A stretch of DNA of 64,000 bases. Origin: Hydractinia symbiolongicarpus (taxonomy: Eukaryota; Cnidaria; Hydrozoa; Anthoathecata; Hydractiniidae). Within the stretch, counting starts at the first letter, position 1; each line of letters starts with the position of its first letter. This document shows, piece by piece, positions 29,397 through 51,712 of the stretch. Both the position numbers and the translations under genes were made by a program. The notes beneath the pieces are model-generated. The model worked only from the letters and a program-made list of their open reading frames with translations. It made no database searches and had not been told where the DNA came from. The stretch spans positions 22,531,851 to 22,595,850 of the forward strand of contig NC_079877.1 in assembly GCF_029227915.1 (NCBI RefSeq), in the 5' to 3' direction.

Positions 29397-30262
29397 GTAA
29401 ACATAATTTTTTCCATTTCTTTATAAAGTTTTAAACAAGCAAAGTTTTTCATTTTCTTAATTAATTAAGTGAATTAAGAACACGAAAATAACTATCAAAC
29501 GAAGGGAAGTGTGACCATTTTGACGGGGTTTTCCAATGGCCTAACCAACGCTATATTTACTTCTTCGTAAGCCGGATTGTGTTATAAGGATATCTATAGT
29601 GGCTTGTTATTGTGGAGATAAAAATAATAAACAGCGTGTATTTTTAATGCTTTTTATAATAATGCGCACTTCTACTCTTCTCCACCACACACGCAGCAAT
29701 CCAAGTATTCCTTCTACGTCAAATAAATGTTTAGGATACAAAAATGTGTGAAAATGTTACTTACATTTTCGGCTCTTTTTAATTAAATTTAGAACAATAA
29801 TTTTTGAAAGGGAAATTAAAACAATTAAGCTGTTCTTCCAAATTTGCCATAGATATTTAAGTTTCACAATTTCAGATGATAACAACATCAACACAAAAGG
29901 AAAAATAGATCGGCAAAAAACTTATATAGACGGATCGTCGTTATGTTATTCTCTTTTATAGCTATGCGGCGTGCTTATCTCCATAATAAAATAAGCAAGT
30001 TTATATCGGCCATCATTGGTAGCGACTTCTTGGCTGTGACATTGAAAAAGATTTTTATGAATGTTTGCTGAATGTTTGAGCTAAGTAAAGCGGTATCAAA
30101 GTCCTCGATATCCTAAATAGTTTCACGCCAAATCGTATTAGTTTTTTTTTATAGTAAAATGTAAGTATAGAGTAAAGGATCAGTTTAGCTTTTGTCGGGA
30201 TGTAACAGGAAAAATATAAGAGATCTTTTTCCAAAATCCAACCCCACCAAACTTCGAGTGAA

Positions 30263-38759
<8,497 letters not shown>

Positions 38760-40774
38760 TAATTAAATACAAATAAACTAAATGACGTGTGTTGTGTTGT
38801 GTCTAATCTCCATGGAGTAAGCTGGTCCTGTTGCGAAATGACGCACGTTAATGATACGTCGACGTTGCTTTTGGTGTTTAAAGAACGCAAAAGGTTGTAC
38901 AGTTGTTGTTAGTACGATTTTAAATTTTACTAAAGTTTAAATTGAATATACAAATGTGGTTGTCAAAGTTTTAATCTATATCACAAATGTGCCTGTTTTG
39001 AAATTTCACTGAGGGTTTGAAAGATCTGGTATAAAACACTCGTATTTTTCGTAAAAAGCATCAGAAATATAACCCCCGTAATAATACGATGAGACATCTA
39101 AACGTCTTTTGTTTAACTATTTCTAGTGATGTATATTGCTAAGTACTATGTCCAGGTTGATACACAAGCTTAAAATAGAGGTCCATTTTTACGCTACTGA
39201 AATGCTTTACTATTTGTTTTCAATGGTTATGTATCGTTAAATTTTTAGAGAAAACGTGTTTTTCTCTCTCTCACACATGTATATATATATATTTCTTCAT
39301 ATACGCGAACCTACCAACCTGTGTCTTCGTCCCCAGTACATCATAATATTGTTTTTATACTTCACTGTCACGTGTGTTATGAACTGGGTACGAGGTAGGG
39401 TTAAAATTGAGAAGACCACGAAATGTGTGACTGATCCCTTGATTTCTGTAATTTTAAACAAGCCTTTTCTCTGTATATACATATTGAATGAAATAAAACT
39501 TTCAAACAAAATTGTGTGCTCTCTCATGAAACCATCTCGTCGTCAGGGACAAATACATCTTAAAATTACCGAACAACAGGATGCTACTTGGTTTTTTCTT
39601 TGGTTTTAAAATTTTTTAATTTCCCGAATTTTGACATTTTTTTGAGTTATCAAATTCGCAAATCATCCCAACGTAAAGAATACGTTAAATATTTGTTTAG
39701 TAATACCTAAGAAGTGACTCCTCAAATCTCAAAAAATTAGACCTGCTAAAAGAGTAGCAACCTTGTACTATATCTATATTATCCCTGCTTTAAATAAAAA
39801 GTTTATCGTATTCTAAAGTTCTGGTGGAAACTTTAACCACACTTCACGTAGTTAACTGGTAAAACAGAGATTTTCGCGCTGCAAGAAAAATGGATTGAAA
39901 ACTTTAAGGATAAGATATGTTAGCGAAGTAGTTTTTTTTAACTTAATATTTGTAGCGTTCTTTCTCGAGATCCAATTTTATTTTCTTTCTAAAGTTTCAG
40001 TGAGAAGTGGACGGGATGAGGTTGCTAAAATGTGTCAGAACAAAACAAATAAGACAATAAGATCAAAAATTTAATGTTGGAAATAAATAATACAATCAAT
40101 AAATATATATAATGTTCGTTGTAAGATCTAAAACAAATTTAAGTTTAAAAACCGTAATTATCCACTCGTACGGGTGAGCAAAAATGACGAAAAGCTTGTA
40201 ATTAATCGCCTTCATTATGCCGATTGAATATTTTGCGCATATTAATATGTAATATGAAGCGGAGCAGAAATTTTGGTACTGGTTTAGATTAAAATCTATT
40301 TCGATAAAGATGAAGTCAAATTTCATATGGTTCTTATAAAAGAAATGTATACAGCTTTGTAGTGACGTCAAGATAATAATTTTAAAAATTATAAAAAAGG
40401 CATTTCAAATCGTCCCAACACGACTTGAAATGTCGTTTTTTATTTCTGTGTCGTGACGGGTAGTCATATCCGTGGACTAAAACCATTTTCATTTTTTGGC
40501 TTCTGTTGAAATTTTTTTGCTCAATTTGTAAGAATTTATCCCTGTTGATGATGGTAAAATGTCCAACGTCGTAATGTTTCATATAAACTTGACATTTTCA
40601 TCAGCCTGAGAAACATGGCGTATATGTTGCCATCGTGGATTTACAGTCTCTCATGCAAGCACCTCATATCAGATTAAAGAGGTGACGTTTTCTTCGTTTC
40701 CATGAAAAACTATGAGAAACGCGGGAGCGTTGTGTCGTAATATGTGATGTACGCACCCACTTTTACAGGTGCAG
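38760..40774. other. Convergent 3' UTR region of GSK3 and the beta-galactosidase gene
   Basis: GSK3 3' UTR begins here with AATAAA at 38772-38777. On the minus strand the GLB1L2-like gene stops at 40775, and its likely poly(A) signal is the TTTATT at 40439-40444. A hairpin-capable inverted repeat, CATTTCAAATCGT with ACGACTTGAAATG, lies at about 40401-40432. A 117-codon plus-strand frame at 39256 is not credible as a gene. Confidence 0.55.
40439..40444 (-). promoter_or_regulatory. Poly(A) signal of the GLB1L2-like gene
   Basis: AATAAA on the minus strand, about 330 bases after the stop codon. A 13-base-arm inverted repeat lies a few bases downstream and may mark the end of transcription. Confidence 0.5.
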
Positions 40775-43700
40775 CTAAAGCAAGAATTCAACAGCATCTT
40801 TTTCACCTAAGTCGTGTTCATACGTCGACTCAATTGTGGGATAGTCTTTAGTCACCGTAGGAGTTCCATGCATGTCGAACAGAATTACTGTGTTATTATT
40901 TCGAAACAACCACATGTTGGGCACAAACAATGTCTTCTGTGGACCAATGTTCCAATATCGTCCAATATTATGCCCATTGACAAACACTACGCCTTTAAAC
41001 CAACCCTACAAAAAAATTAATGTGTTAGCAGGATTCGACAATTTTGACTGGTATTGTAAGATCTTTTGTTTTTGTTGGTGCAGAAAATTCGACATATGTC
41101 CCTATATAAAATACCACGACCTACAAAACATTTGAAAGTGAACTACCATGCAAGTAACTTAAAACTAATTGCACAGTTCATTTTCAACCTTACATAGAAG
41201 TTCCCTGAAAATCGCACGAACAAGAAATTGCAAGGACAGTATTAAACTAAATAATAGCTTCGTAGTGTTTTAAAGACTGAGATTCACATTTGAGGAGAGG
41301 TTCACAAATTAAAAAATCGGAAGATCTAAAAAGTTTGAAGAAAATAGAAGAAGGTTGTGGCATAAGTTTAATGTATTATATATATTTCTAACTCAACATT
41401 TTTGAATTGTCAGAATTTATCTCCACACACGTTTGCCTACGCACACAAAATTTACAAGATAACACTTACAAGATATTTTTATCTCATTGTGTTGTGCAAA
41501 AAATAAAAGACATGCATTTCTACTTACAGGTAGCTTGAGGGTTGTATCACGTGGAAAACTATGAACGAACATGTTGCCTCTGTATATAGTTGGTACTTTC
41601 GTTTGAAATGTTGTCTTTTTATCTTTCGTGCCGAATGTGTTCCAAGCTGACTCGTCTTTCGATAACCTGAGAAAGATGACGTAATGTAAGAAATTGTATT
41701 TTTAATTAATTTATTCAAAGTTTATATTTGTATATATATTCGTTGCAAAAAACCCGTAAGGCAAAAACATAAACCTGGGTAACTGGAAAAGTCTAAACAA
41801 TTTTAAAATTGATCAGGAAAGTACCAAACAGTTATAAAATTTAATCATGAAGGGAAACTTAGATAGCCGGCTCGAGTTGAATTTCAAAGAGAGTTTTTTT
41901 CAAAAGAATAGCTTTTTCTTGGTTGTTTTCTATCACTTGAATTGAGGTTTATTTCTACACACCGCTGTTTTGACACGAAATTTGCATGCAAATATTTGGT
42001 GTCCTTCACAAGGGCTTACAGAATAGAAAAATAAGAAGCAATTTTTATCGCCAAAAATGTGCAGCATGATACGCAAAATAGAAAATAATATGTAATATGT
42101 ACATAGAATCAAATATAATATAGAAACAAATATATAATTAGAAATAAATATATATTAGAGAAACAAAGAAATTAGTTCTTCTTACTTCGTGATCCAATCG
42201 GAACGAAATTCTAATGGATAAATTTTCCAATTTGATATGAGATTATTATCTAGCTCAACCTTTCCAAGAATTCCTGAAAAGCGTGTAAAATGATGACGCG
42301 TAAGAAAGTGAACAAAATTCATAAAAAATCGACTTTAATAGCTACCTTTTCTTTGGTTATTTATATCTTTCCCATAATTCACCCTGCCAGAATTTTCGAC
42401 GAGTATTTGAATCGTGTTAACAACGCCACTCTTAAAAAACATAGAAAATTTCATCAATTTTTAGTTGTCACAGAAGCTTTAATCTATACTACAGAAATTT
42501 CTAAGCATACGCATTCGCACAAAACTTGTACTAATAATGGTGTTCTATTAGAGGAGTGAGAGGAGTTCTAATATGCGCACAGCGAAACATAAGAGGGAAG
42601 GAAACAAGCGTCACACATATGCACCTTAGGTACCGAGGATATCCCACCAATCATTTTATTAATAGAGACAGTCTCTAATCATATCACATCTGATGGTGTC
42701 TAAATTATAGCGCATTTAATGACCTCGAATATATAGCGCATCTGATGGTCTTTAATACATAGCACATTTAATAATACATAGCACATTTAATGGTCTTTAA
42801 TACATAGCACATTTAATGGTCTTTAATACTGTTGTACTGTTTTTATCCACACACACACATACTTCAAATGTAAAATCGTTGTTCACTGTCCCTGACTGAC
42901 CGCAAACCAAACTGATCTTTATAAGGCCTACTTAACTAGCGATTGAAATATAAGATATAAACACTTACTTTAAAATGTCCATCAACATTGACTTTGATAT
43001 TGGGTTCGAATTTACTGCTACTTGTATAAACCACTTGACCGTTAATTAAAACCTGAAATACGAACAACATTTGCATCACCAACATTCGCCATTTTAATAC
43101 AAGTTTACAAGTAATTTTAAAAACATTTCATCCAATCGTACAGAATCAAATACGTAAGGTATCAGTATATCTTTGTTTAAGGCCAGCGTTATATAATGGC
43201 ATGACAACCCAACCCAAGGGCCGCCGTACGACCGACGATTCTATTTACACTCACCACAGCAAAATCTTTTACTTTTGAAATCATTAACGATGTTCCTGGT
43301 TGTTGAACTTCACTTTCATATAAAACATACCCATACGATTGACCTGCGTTGTTATTTATCGGTAGCATCTCCATACTGCAAGGGTTTCGGCGCAAAATTG
43401 CACTCTAATAACAAGCATTAATGCTTAAAAAACTGAAATAAACACCCAGACTAAAATATATTCCCTGCTACAAACGATTTCTTTTAACAACTTACAATAA
43501 GATTCTTCGTTTTAATATCTTCTAATGGAATGTAGCTGCTGAATTTAATATCACCTAAATAAAAAAAACAAGGCAAATAAAACACATTCAATCGTTTGGA
43601 GTAGTGCTGTACAATTCAATGCAACTCTAGCTTCTTCTGACCAACATACCCTTTCTGCTTAAAACTCAGCGTAGAATAAGATTGATGCTTTTACTTAGTT

Positions 43701-46700
43701 TTTAATAAGCCACTATTGAGCTTGTATTAATGAAGAATATTTAATGAACAAAGGTAATATTAATTGAACAAAAAACAATTTTGAATTTTACCATATGCAG
43801 TGTAGCCATCATGATCTTGTACCCATGGCAACATTTTTGGAACTGAATGGAAGTAAAAATGGTGACTTAATATAACAACGTATTTTCAAAACTGCTAATG
43901 CGACAAAAAAAACAATAACACTGTCACGTCTGCAAAATAAACAAAATATTTTTGCTATATCTGGATAACGAACTACAGTGCAAAAATAAGAAGTAAAAAA
44001 CTACAGGATAGCCACTGAAATTCGAGACTGATAGTTCTCGTTTTGCCATTTTTTGGTTCAATGTCAATACGAAGTGATGCTTTCACTGTTCTGGTTTCAG
44101 AACAATGAAAGCATTAAAAGGGACCTAAACTACTATACGATCGACAAAACAAAATCTACTGAAATGCTGCACCATGGACTGAACACAATCTACTAAAATT
44201 CTCCACCATGGACTGAACACAATCTACTGAAATTCTGCACCATGGACTGAACACAATTTACTGAAATTCTGCACCATGGACTGAACACAATCTACTAAAA
44301 TTCTTCACGATGGACTGAACAAAATCTACTGAAATTCTGCACCATGGACTGAACACAATCTACTGAAATTCTGCACCATGGACTGAACACAATCTACTGA
44401 AATTCTGCACCATGGACTGAACACAATCTACTGAAATTCTGCACCATGGACTGAACACAATCTACTGAAATGCTGCACCATGGACTGAACATAATCTACT
44501 GAAATTCTTTACGATGGACAGAACACAATCTACTGAAATTCTGCACCATGGACTGAACACAATCTACTGAAATGCTGGACCATGGACTGAACACAATCTA
44601 CTAAATTACTGAACAATAAACTAAATGATATTTACTAAAATAATATGTAATGACCTAAAACCACCTACTAAGTATACTACAACAAACTAAAAACAACACC
44701 TTAAATTAAGCTGATTCTGTAGCAAACTGGAGCGCAGATGAGACTTGTTGTAACTTGTAACTTACAATCTCTAAATTATAACGCTCGTCATACGCCTGCT
44801 TGCCTGCCTGTAAGGCAAAAGGGTAACGGTGAGTAGCAACAGGCGAATTCTTGTGGATTCTTTCATTGACAACTACTAGTGATAAAAAAATGAAACCTCA
44901 CTGCTACTAACTTGAAATTAAGTAATGAAATTTCCATATATTGTGTATAAGACATCCAACTTTTCATCAAAAGTAACAATTTTTTAGTTAGTTCTGAAAA
45001 TCTAATTAATCAATCAGCGAGGTCGCAGCAACAGACGTACGAACTACATAGATACCTATCCCTGGAGGAGAATGCTTTTTAATGACATCTTTTAAAGTTT
45101 CGAATTTCGAACGTAAAACACCTGTTTCTGATACAGGAGCATCATAATCTACAAGAGAACAAGCGTTGTTTAGTTGAATGCGAACATTTTATTATATGGA
45201 TCTACAGTTCCATATATTTAAATGTTGGCGCAGTGAAAATTTAATCATGTGACTGCTCATGAACTTTTCCTTATTCCAACAAACATACATAATTTAAACA
45301 TAATACAGAAGTATGTGAATAACCTACCATAACTTGTGATATCGCATTGATAATTTGAACCGTCATCATTTGCATTGGCACCATTCATAAAACCAAAATT
45401 TGTACCACCTGAAAATATGTAGAATATGTGGAAGAAAAAAACTGTGTAAAAGTTTTTCTGGCAAAATATTGAAATTGGAGTTTTTATAATTAGTTGTTGG
45501 AAAATAAATTACTTATCTCGAAATATTATAAATTATAAATTATAATTATTATGCTGTTAAAGATATCAGGTTGGAATTTTAGGTCAAAACAATAAATTTT
45601 TTGTTAAGAGCAATAGAAAATATAAGAATAATGACCAGCCTGGTTACAATTTTGGTATTTTTTTTAAAAAAAGTGTCCAGTTAACAGCTGTAATGAATAA
45701 ATCAAAAAGCATGAAGTGAAAACGAAAAAAAAACATTGCATTACCTTATAATAATTATTGAATGTGCTGCTTACAATATCCTTAGATTTTTCTCACTTGA
45801 AGTCAAGTTTATAAAAGTGAGGCTTAGAAAAAACATACAACGTGAATCAACAAAACATATACATCACCAGTAAAAATGTAACACTAACCATGCCACATGT
45901 AAAGGTTGAATGATGCTCCTCTTTGTAACATTTCTTTCACCGTGTTTGCAAGTTTGTGTTCATCAACTTTGTGATATTTTTCACCCCAATGATTAAACCA
46001 ACCATCCCAGAATTCTGTCACAAAAATTGGTTTATCTGGCTGACAAAAAAAATAATAAAGTCAAATTAGATGTTTCAATCATGATTTGGATAATTATTTA
46101 AAAAAAATGTATTTCTTTTTAATATTTCTTCAACATTGGAAAATATAACTATAATTTCATTATGTAAAATAGATAAGATGAGTAGTACAAAGTTAAATCA
46201 AACTTGCAATTAATCCCCTCAATCTTTACAATAAATATTTCAATATGCTCCACACGATATAAAACTAGATCTTGTTAAAAATATTTAAACTAACTTCCAA
46301 ACACTTATAAACTATTATAGATTACACACGTTTTGAATAAACTACTTTACACGTAGAACCAGGAAGTTCAGCTAGGAATTGTTCTATGTTATTTTTTGTG
46401 CATTTTTAAATACTTTGCAGTATACTTATAAATTTAGCAACTGAAAATCGAAGTATTTTTTTTGTTGCAAACTTTGTACTGAGATACATGTGAATCATAT
46501 ATAAAATATATTACTTCATGTTTATTGTGTCTTACTTTGTTTTACATTTCAGTCATTTCAGCCTGATTGTTCTTTGAAATTTTTTTTTAATTTATAACAT
46601 ATTATATTCTACTTTTACCTGGAATTCAAGCAGCTTGTCCATCATCCGTTTCGAGTTTTTCGACATGAAATTAATCGTTTGTAACACTAAAAGGAAATAA

Positions 46701-49700
46701 AATGAATTTTATTTCTTATTGTTTTAATCAAATCAAATCAAAATCAAAATAATCAGGCTGGTAAATTTAATTGGTGAGTTTTCAAGTGAGCCATATTTAA
46801 CGTATGTGTCTCTCATTTTAAAGAATATGATCTCACAACACAAAATATTTATAATTTCTCTTCCATGCAAGCAAGGTCTACAAAAATTAATTAAAAATTT
46901 TATAGGAATCAAGAATGATGTATGTTATAAATAAAACATTTTAACAAGTTCAAGTTAAAAATTTTTAATTATATAGCTAAATGATATTAAAAGCAGAAAA
47001 TTAAAATATAACTTGGAAATATCAAGCACACACCAAAATCTAACCACTTTAAATACCTCCATCTAATTTATATTTTCCCAAACCATCTTCATTATCACAA
47101 ACAAAGAACATCTCGCTTAGTTTATTATCTTCATAAAGCTATGAAGTAAAATTAACAGTATGTTTACAAGTGTAATGTGAAATAAGAAAGGACATAAGTA
47201 TCTAGGCACATGACAAACAAACAAACAAACAAACAAACATACAATATACACAGAACCTACTTACTTGTTTTAACGCCTTAAGATATTCAATATCTTCTCC
47301 ATAAACGCCATACTCGTTTTCAATTTGGAATGCAATTATTGGACCAACATGACTAAACTAAATATTTTGAGCACAAGATCAAGAAATGTTTTATATTTAA
47401 AACTTTTTAAAAACAATAAAATGTAAGCATTGTTTTAACAGCATCTTTTTTACATTATGTAAATACTTGATCAAGGCCCCTTCTTCCAAAAAGTCCTCCT
47501 TCTAAAAAATCCCCCCTTAAATGAATTCTGTGAATCTTCAAATTTTTTTATTTTTTTTATTATATAATATAATATACAAATTATGCTTTAGCCAAAAACA
47601 AAAACAAGAACAAAAAAAATGTGAATCTTCAAATAAGTTGCCAGAGGGAGGGAGCAATCAAGTTACTGCTAGATTCATAGAAACAGCTTTGTTATGCGAT
47701 TTGTGAATAATTACAACGATAAATGATAACAAGAGTAAATGATGTGGAAAGAATGTTTTGAATTTTTCCCCCTATATATAATGATATTGAAAATATGTTA
47801 GAATAATTGTGCATATCAATATCCCCTATCCAAATTATTTCTAAGAATATGCCCAGGGACCTTGATCCAATATTCATGGTACATAAAAATAAAAAACTTA
47901 CTTGAAAAGGGACAATAAGAGGAAGGAGTTTGTTAAAATATCGAGTGACAGCACTCATGAAAGGAGGATATGTTGAACGTAACTTCATTTTTTCGTCTCT
48001 TAGTAACCAACTAAAATACAAAACTTTAGGTAACTTATCCTACCATTTTTTTAAAAAAAAATTGTAGGTATTGAACCCTAAAAACATAAGCCGAAAAATC
48101 ATTTTGACAATATTTGTATACTCATATTGTACAGAGGAGTCAGTATTCCCATCTAAAAAGTCACCACAACAGATAAACCAGAATCCCACCTTAAATGCTG
48201 AAGTTTGAGACTTCTTGTCGCGAGAAGTGCAACATTTTAAAAAAAAGGAAGAGTTTTTGGGAGAAAACCACATGTTCTCTCGCAATTCTAAAATTAAATA
48301 TTATGGAAATTATATAATATATATAATATAATATCATTGTTTGAAGTAATCTATAAAATAAATCTAAATTTTCAATTTTATCCAAGCACCTACAAAACAG
48401 ACTTTTCCAAAAACAGCCCAACCAATATGATGCTAAATATTAAATTTGTTCTACAGTAACATAAGGTGCATTACCTTGGTAATCCACCAAGATCCCATTC
48501 TGAACATATATACGGACCAGGACGAACAATTGCCCACATGTCATAAGCTGCAACAACTCTTAAAAAAGATCTAAAAAACAAAAGATTGGTAAATTTACAA
48601 CCTTTTACTGCAATAGCTCTATTAATTGCCCATTTGTTTTAAAAATCTCTTAAAATAAGTACACTAAACATTCCTTCTAAAAGAGCCTGTTCTTTTTAAA
48701 TCTTAGACTTTTTCGGGCACTCGCAATAAGTTAAAATGATATTGAATCTTACTTTCTTTTAATGTTTTTCAATTTAAGTTAACAAAATACGAACACCTTA
48801 TAACATTTATCACAAAAAGCTAAATAAATTACTGCTCATATGGCCTTTTTTACCTTCATAAAAAGTACTTTAAATATTTCTATCCATGACGATACAATAA
48901 AAGTTACCAATTTCTCAATGCTCATGTAGAATCAATAAACCGTAAAGAAGATATTATATAAACTATACAGAAATTATGTAATAGAACCACAAATAAAATG
49001 CTAAAACATCTCTTTTCACTCTAACATTTGGAAAAAACAACATTTAACTATTCTATATAAAGTTGATGTCAGAAAAATATAATTTTAGATCCAAAAATGT
49101 GAATATCTAAACTCTGCAAACATAAACTCCTTAAAAACTCCTAAGTGGTGCTATTTCGTTCACTTATTTTATGCTAATCTTTTTGTTCCTTAAAAATTTT
49201 AAAGCAAATTTTATTAATACACATACTATACTTCATTTAATTCTTTTGTTTTCTCGCTTCGTATTAAAATATTTATGTGCAAGTATGCCAGTACTTTTGA
49301 AGTTTGTTTCATCTTCAGAAACATTGTATAGTTACTTACTTAGTTTATTTTCCATGTCAATGTTTTTTCCTATTGTTTAAAAAGTTAATAAACTTAGCAC
49401 TTTAGAGTGTCCGTATAATGATGCGAAAAAAATGTAAGAGCACTGTCCCTTAAATACTCACCCTATATCCAAATTATCTTCAAATGTAAATTGTCCTGGA
49501 ACTGGTTCATGTAAATTCCATGGGATGTATCTATAAAACAAAGTTACATAAATGTTTAGAAAATCACCCTGTTCTGTCACCTCAACATCCCTTTCTTTAG
49601 TATGACACACTTACATATCCACAGTGTTTAGTCCCATTGACTTCATTTTAAGCAACCTGTCATCCCAATCCGAAAAAGGAACACGGAAGTAGTGCAACGA

Positions 49701-49919
49701 TCCACTTAATATTCTAAATGGCTTTTTTCGAAGTGTGAAATTTTTCCCTTTAATTCGAAGTCCTTCTGGTGCAACAGCTTTAGATTGGACATCAATTTTC
49801 GAAAAATATTTATTAATTGAAAACACATACACAAAAGTTCCAAGAAGAATAGATAACAACACTAAATGCAGGATCTTTGGATAACATCGAAATCTACCAG
49901 TTTGAATCATATCTGGCAT
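40775..49919 (-). CDS. GLB1L2-like beta-galactosidase (GH35), 17 exons
   Basis: Glycosyl hydrolase family 35 enzymes remove terminal beta-galactose; GLB1L2/GLB1L3 are little-studied membrane or secreted relatives of lysosomal GLB1. Minus-strand exons: 49919-49615, 49530-49462, 48570-48478, 48010-47902, 47357-47265, 47138-47057, 46686-46619, 46039-45889, 45408-45328, 45148-45056, 43842-43792, 43554-43496, 43375-43255, 43052-42969, 42273-42186, 41666-41528 and 41005-40775. They total 1,917 bases, an exact codon multiple (638 residues). A hydrophobic anchor ([20 protein letters not shown]) near residues 16-35 predicts a type II membrane protein. The TIM barrel has [38 protein letters not shown], the acid/base Glu in IENEYG and the nucleophile Glu in VTEFWDGWF, all intact. 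[12 protein letters not shown] is typical of GLB1L2. The C-terminal jelly-roll ends with [15 protein letters not shown]. An acceptor at 49958 shows a further 5' exon or a trans-spliced leader. Confidence 0.93.
42690..42835. repeat. Tandem repeat in a GLB1L2-like intron
   Basis: Four to six imperfect units of about 26 bases with TAGCACATTTAATGGTCTT cores fill this part of the intron between exons 42969-43052 and 42186-42273. No other function is apparent. Confidence 0.65.
44150..44612. repeat. 34-base minisatellite in a GLB1L2-like intron
   Basis: About 13 direct units of 34 bases contain CTGCACCATGGACTGAACAC followed by AATCTACTGAAATT. Differences between units are single bases (CTGCACC to CTTTACG, and others). 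The array lies in the intron between exons ending 45056 and starting 43842 and could be highly variable between individuals. Confidence 0.9.
47215..47240. repeat. (CAAA)n simple repeat
   Basis: Six to seven consecutive CAAA units lie in an intron of the GLB1L2-like gene, 25 bases from an exon. Confidence 0.9.
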
Positions 49920-49957
49920 GTTGCCTGTACTTATGACACCTAATAATTTTTCAAAAT

Positions 49958-50814
49958 CTAAAAAAAGAAAAGAAAATTCACATGAAAGATTTTTAAGATA
50001 ATCTAAATACATAATGTTATTTTAAGATATCATTATAACATAATTTGGTATTTTTGGAGATATATTTTCCTTTTTCCATGGAAATTCTAAGTGCACATGC
50101 TCACATTTATTTGATAAATTATTACAGTTTTAATCATGAGTAAAGCTACACTTTTTTACCTCACAATATTTATTAAAAAATAAGAGATTAATTTTTATTT
50201 TATTTACCATGTTACAGTCAAACCTGCCTTCCTATAATAGCCACTATTGCAGAGAGTTTCCAAAACTATCGGATCTTAGAAGCAACAAGAAAGGGGTTGC
50301 CAAAAATTAAACAGAAACTGGTCACCTTTTATAAAAAAAGTATAATTTAGCGGATCATGAATAGGAGAAATAATACGACTGCAAAAGAGTTTAAATTTTA
50401 AATTTAAGTACTAAAGGGCATACACTTTGGATTCCCAGGGCTGTCTCAGTTTAAATTTTAAATAAAAAAACATTATCCTATTATTTTAAAATTTTGTTAT
50501 GTCTGGCATTATTTCATCATGTTGGGCAGTTGAGCCAAGCAGTGTAAAAACTGACAGGAATGGAGGGGTTATGTGCTTCTTCTAGCATTCTAAGACAAAT
50601 AAGGCATTCTAAGGCAAATACAGTACAGTAATTATTAGCTAAAGGTTAGTATGGAATTTTGATTGCGAAAATAGAAAAGATAGCTTGCATTTTACCAAAA
50701 TGCATTAAAAATGCTAAAAAAAATTTCACCTGGAAACAGAAATTTTCGCTATCTGACTTTTATTATAGTTAATTCGCTCCTTGTCAAGTAGTGAGTGAAT
50801 GTTACCATAGCCCT
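49958..50814. other. Upstream region of the GLB1L2-like gene
   Basis: It begins with the splice acceptor of the first recognised coding exon (minus-strand polypyrimidine then TTAG). No upstream coding exon was found. The remainder is A+T-rich with no recognised features. Confidence 0.4.
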
Positions 50815-51060
50815 GGGTTAACCCAAACCATGTGAGGGAAATTGGAAAGATGGCATACTGTGTGGGCCGTTGGGTGTTGCCGGGAGTTGTCTAGTAGAGC
50901 GTGGGCCCTAATTGGGTCTGTGTAGCTTAAAATAAGCATTAAATACTTCAGGACTCTCCATCTAAGCCATGGCTCCCGGATATATTAGACACAGGGTATC
51001 TCCCTCAATATTTCTGAGTCTAGCCATGTAAAATATGCATATCATCATCATGGGCCTAGC
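50815..51060. repeat. SINE-like dispersed repeat, copy A
   Basis: It starts with the palindrome GGGTTAACCC and runs through GCCGGGAGTTGTCTAGTAGA and GGACTCTCCATCTAAGCC to a short ATCATCATC tail. A close copy lies at 51462-51712. The unit of about 240 bases, absence of coding sequence and microsatellite-like 3' tail suggest a SINE in the plus orientation. No convincing A and B box pair was seen. Confidence 0.65.
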
Positions 51061-51224
51061 ATGGTCTTTTGCCCAATCTTGTGACGCCCTGCCGAGTCTA
51101 AAGACTGGCTGGCCAATCAGACTGGGCATTTTTTTGTGCAGATTGGGCAGAACAGCCACATCTTTTTGCCAGCCACGCAATTGCTAAGGCTTCTTCCAAC
51201 TTACTTCTAATTTGGAAATTCGCT

Positions 51225-51275
51225 TAATTAGCAGTATACGCTTAGTTATAACAGTTTTCCCTGACTTTTTGAACT
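51225..51275. repeat. Solitary end of the 881-base MITE family
   Basis: The reverse complement reads AGGGAAAACTGTTATAACTA and then GCGTATACTGCTAATTAAG, matching the termini of the element at 16896-17776. No partner end was found nearby, so this is a truncated or internally deleted copy. Confidence 0.6.
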
Positions 51276-51461
51276 TCGCAGATCTAGCTAATGTTCTCTC
51301 TCTCTTCTACCAGACAAAAACACCCTACAAAATCCATTCCAAAAGCCCATAAGGTAACCTTTGACTCGACTTTAATCTTTGCAAGTAGTAACAAAAACAG
51401 ACCCATTTAAAAGTTTGTTTTGTAATCATTTCACCTAATTTTTGAGTCTACCTAGCTAGCG

Positions 51462-51712
51462 GGTTAACCCAAGCCATGTGAGGGAAATTGGGGAGATGGC
51501 ACACTGTGTGAGCCGTTGGATGTTGCCGGGAGTTGTCTAGTAGAGCGTGGGCCCTACTAATTGGGTCTGCGTAGCTCAAAATGAGCATTAAATACTCTAG
51601 GACTCTCCATCTAAGCCATGGCCCCTCCTGGAAATAATAGACAGGGTATATCCCTCGATATTTGTGAGGCTAGCCATGTAAAATATGCACATCTATCTAT
51701 CTATCTATCTCG
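51462..51712. repeat. SINE-like dispersed repeat, copy B
   Basis: Same sequence as copy A with scattered differences, and a tail of (CTAT)n at 51690-51709 in place of (ATC)n. Tails of different microsatellite type on the same 3' end indicate two separate insertions, not a tandem duplication. Confidence 0.7.

Noticed and set aside
39256-39609. 117-codon frame after GSK3
   Set aside because: It lies in the likely GSK3 3' UTR and flank and has no motif or splice support.
49958-50012. ATG at 50012 as the start of the GLB1L2-like protein
   Set aside because: The stretch 49958-50012 reads as a polypyrimidine tract with a splice acceptor, so it is intronic; the ATG at 49919 is preferred.
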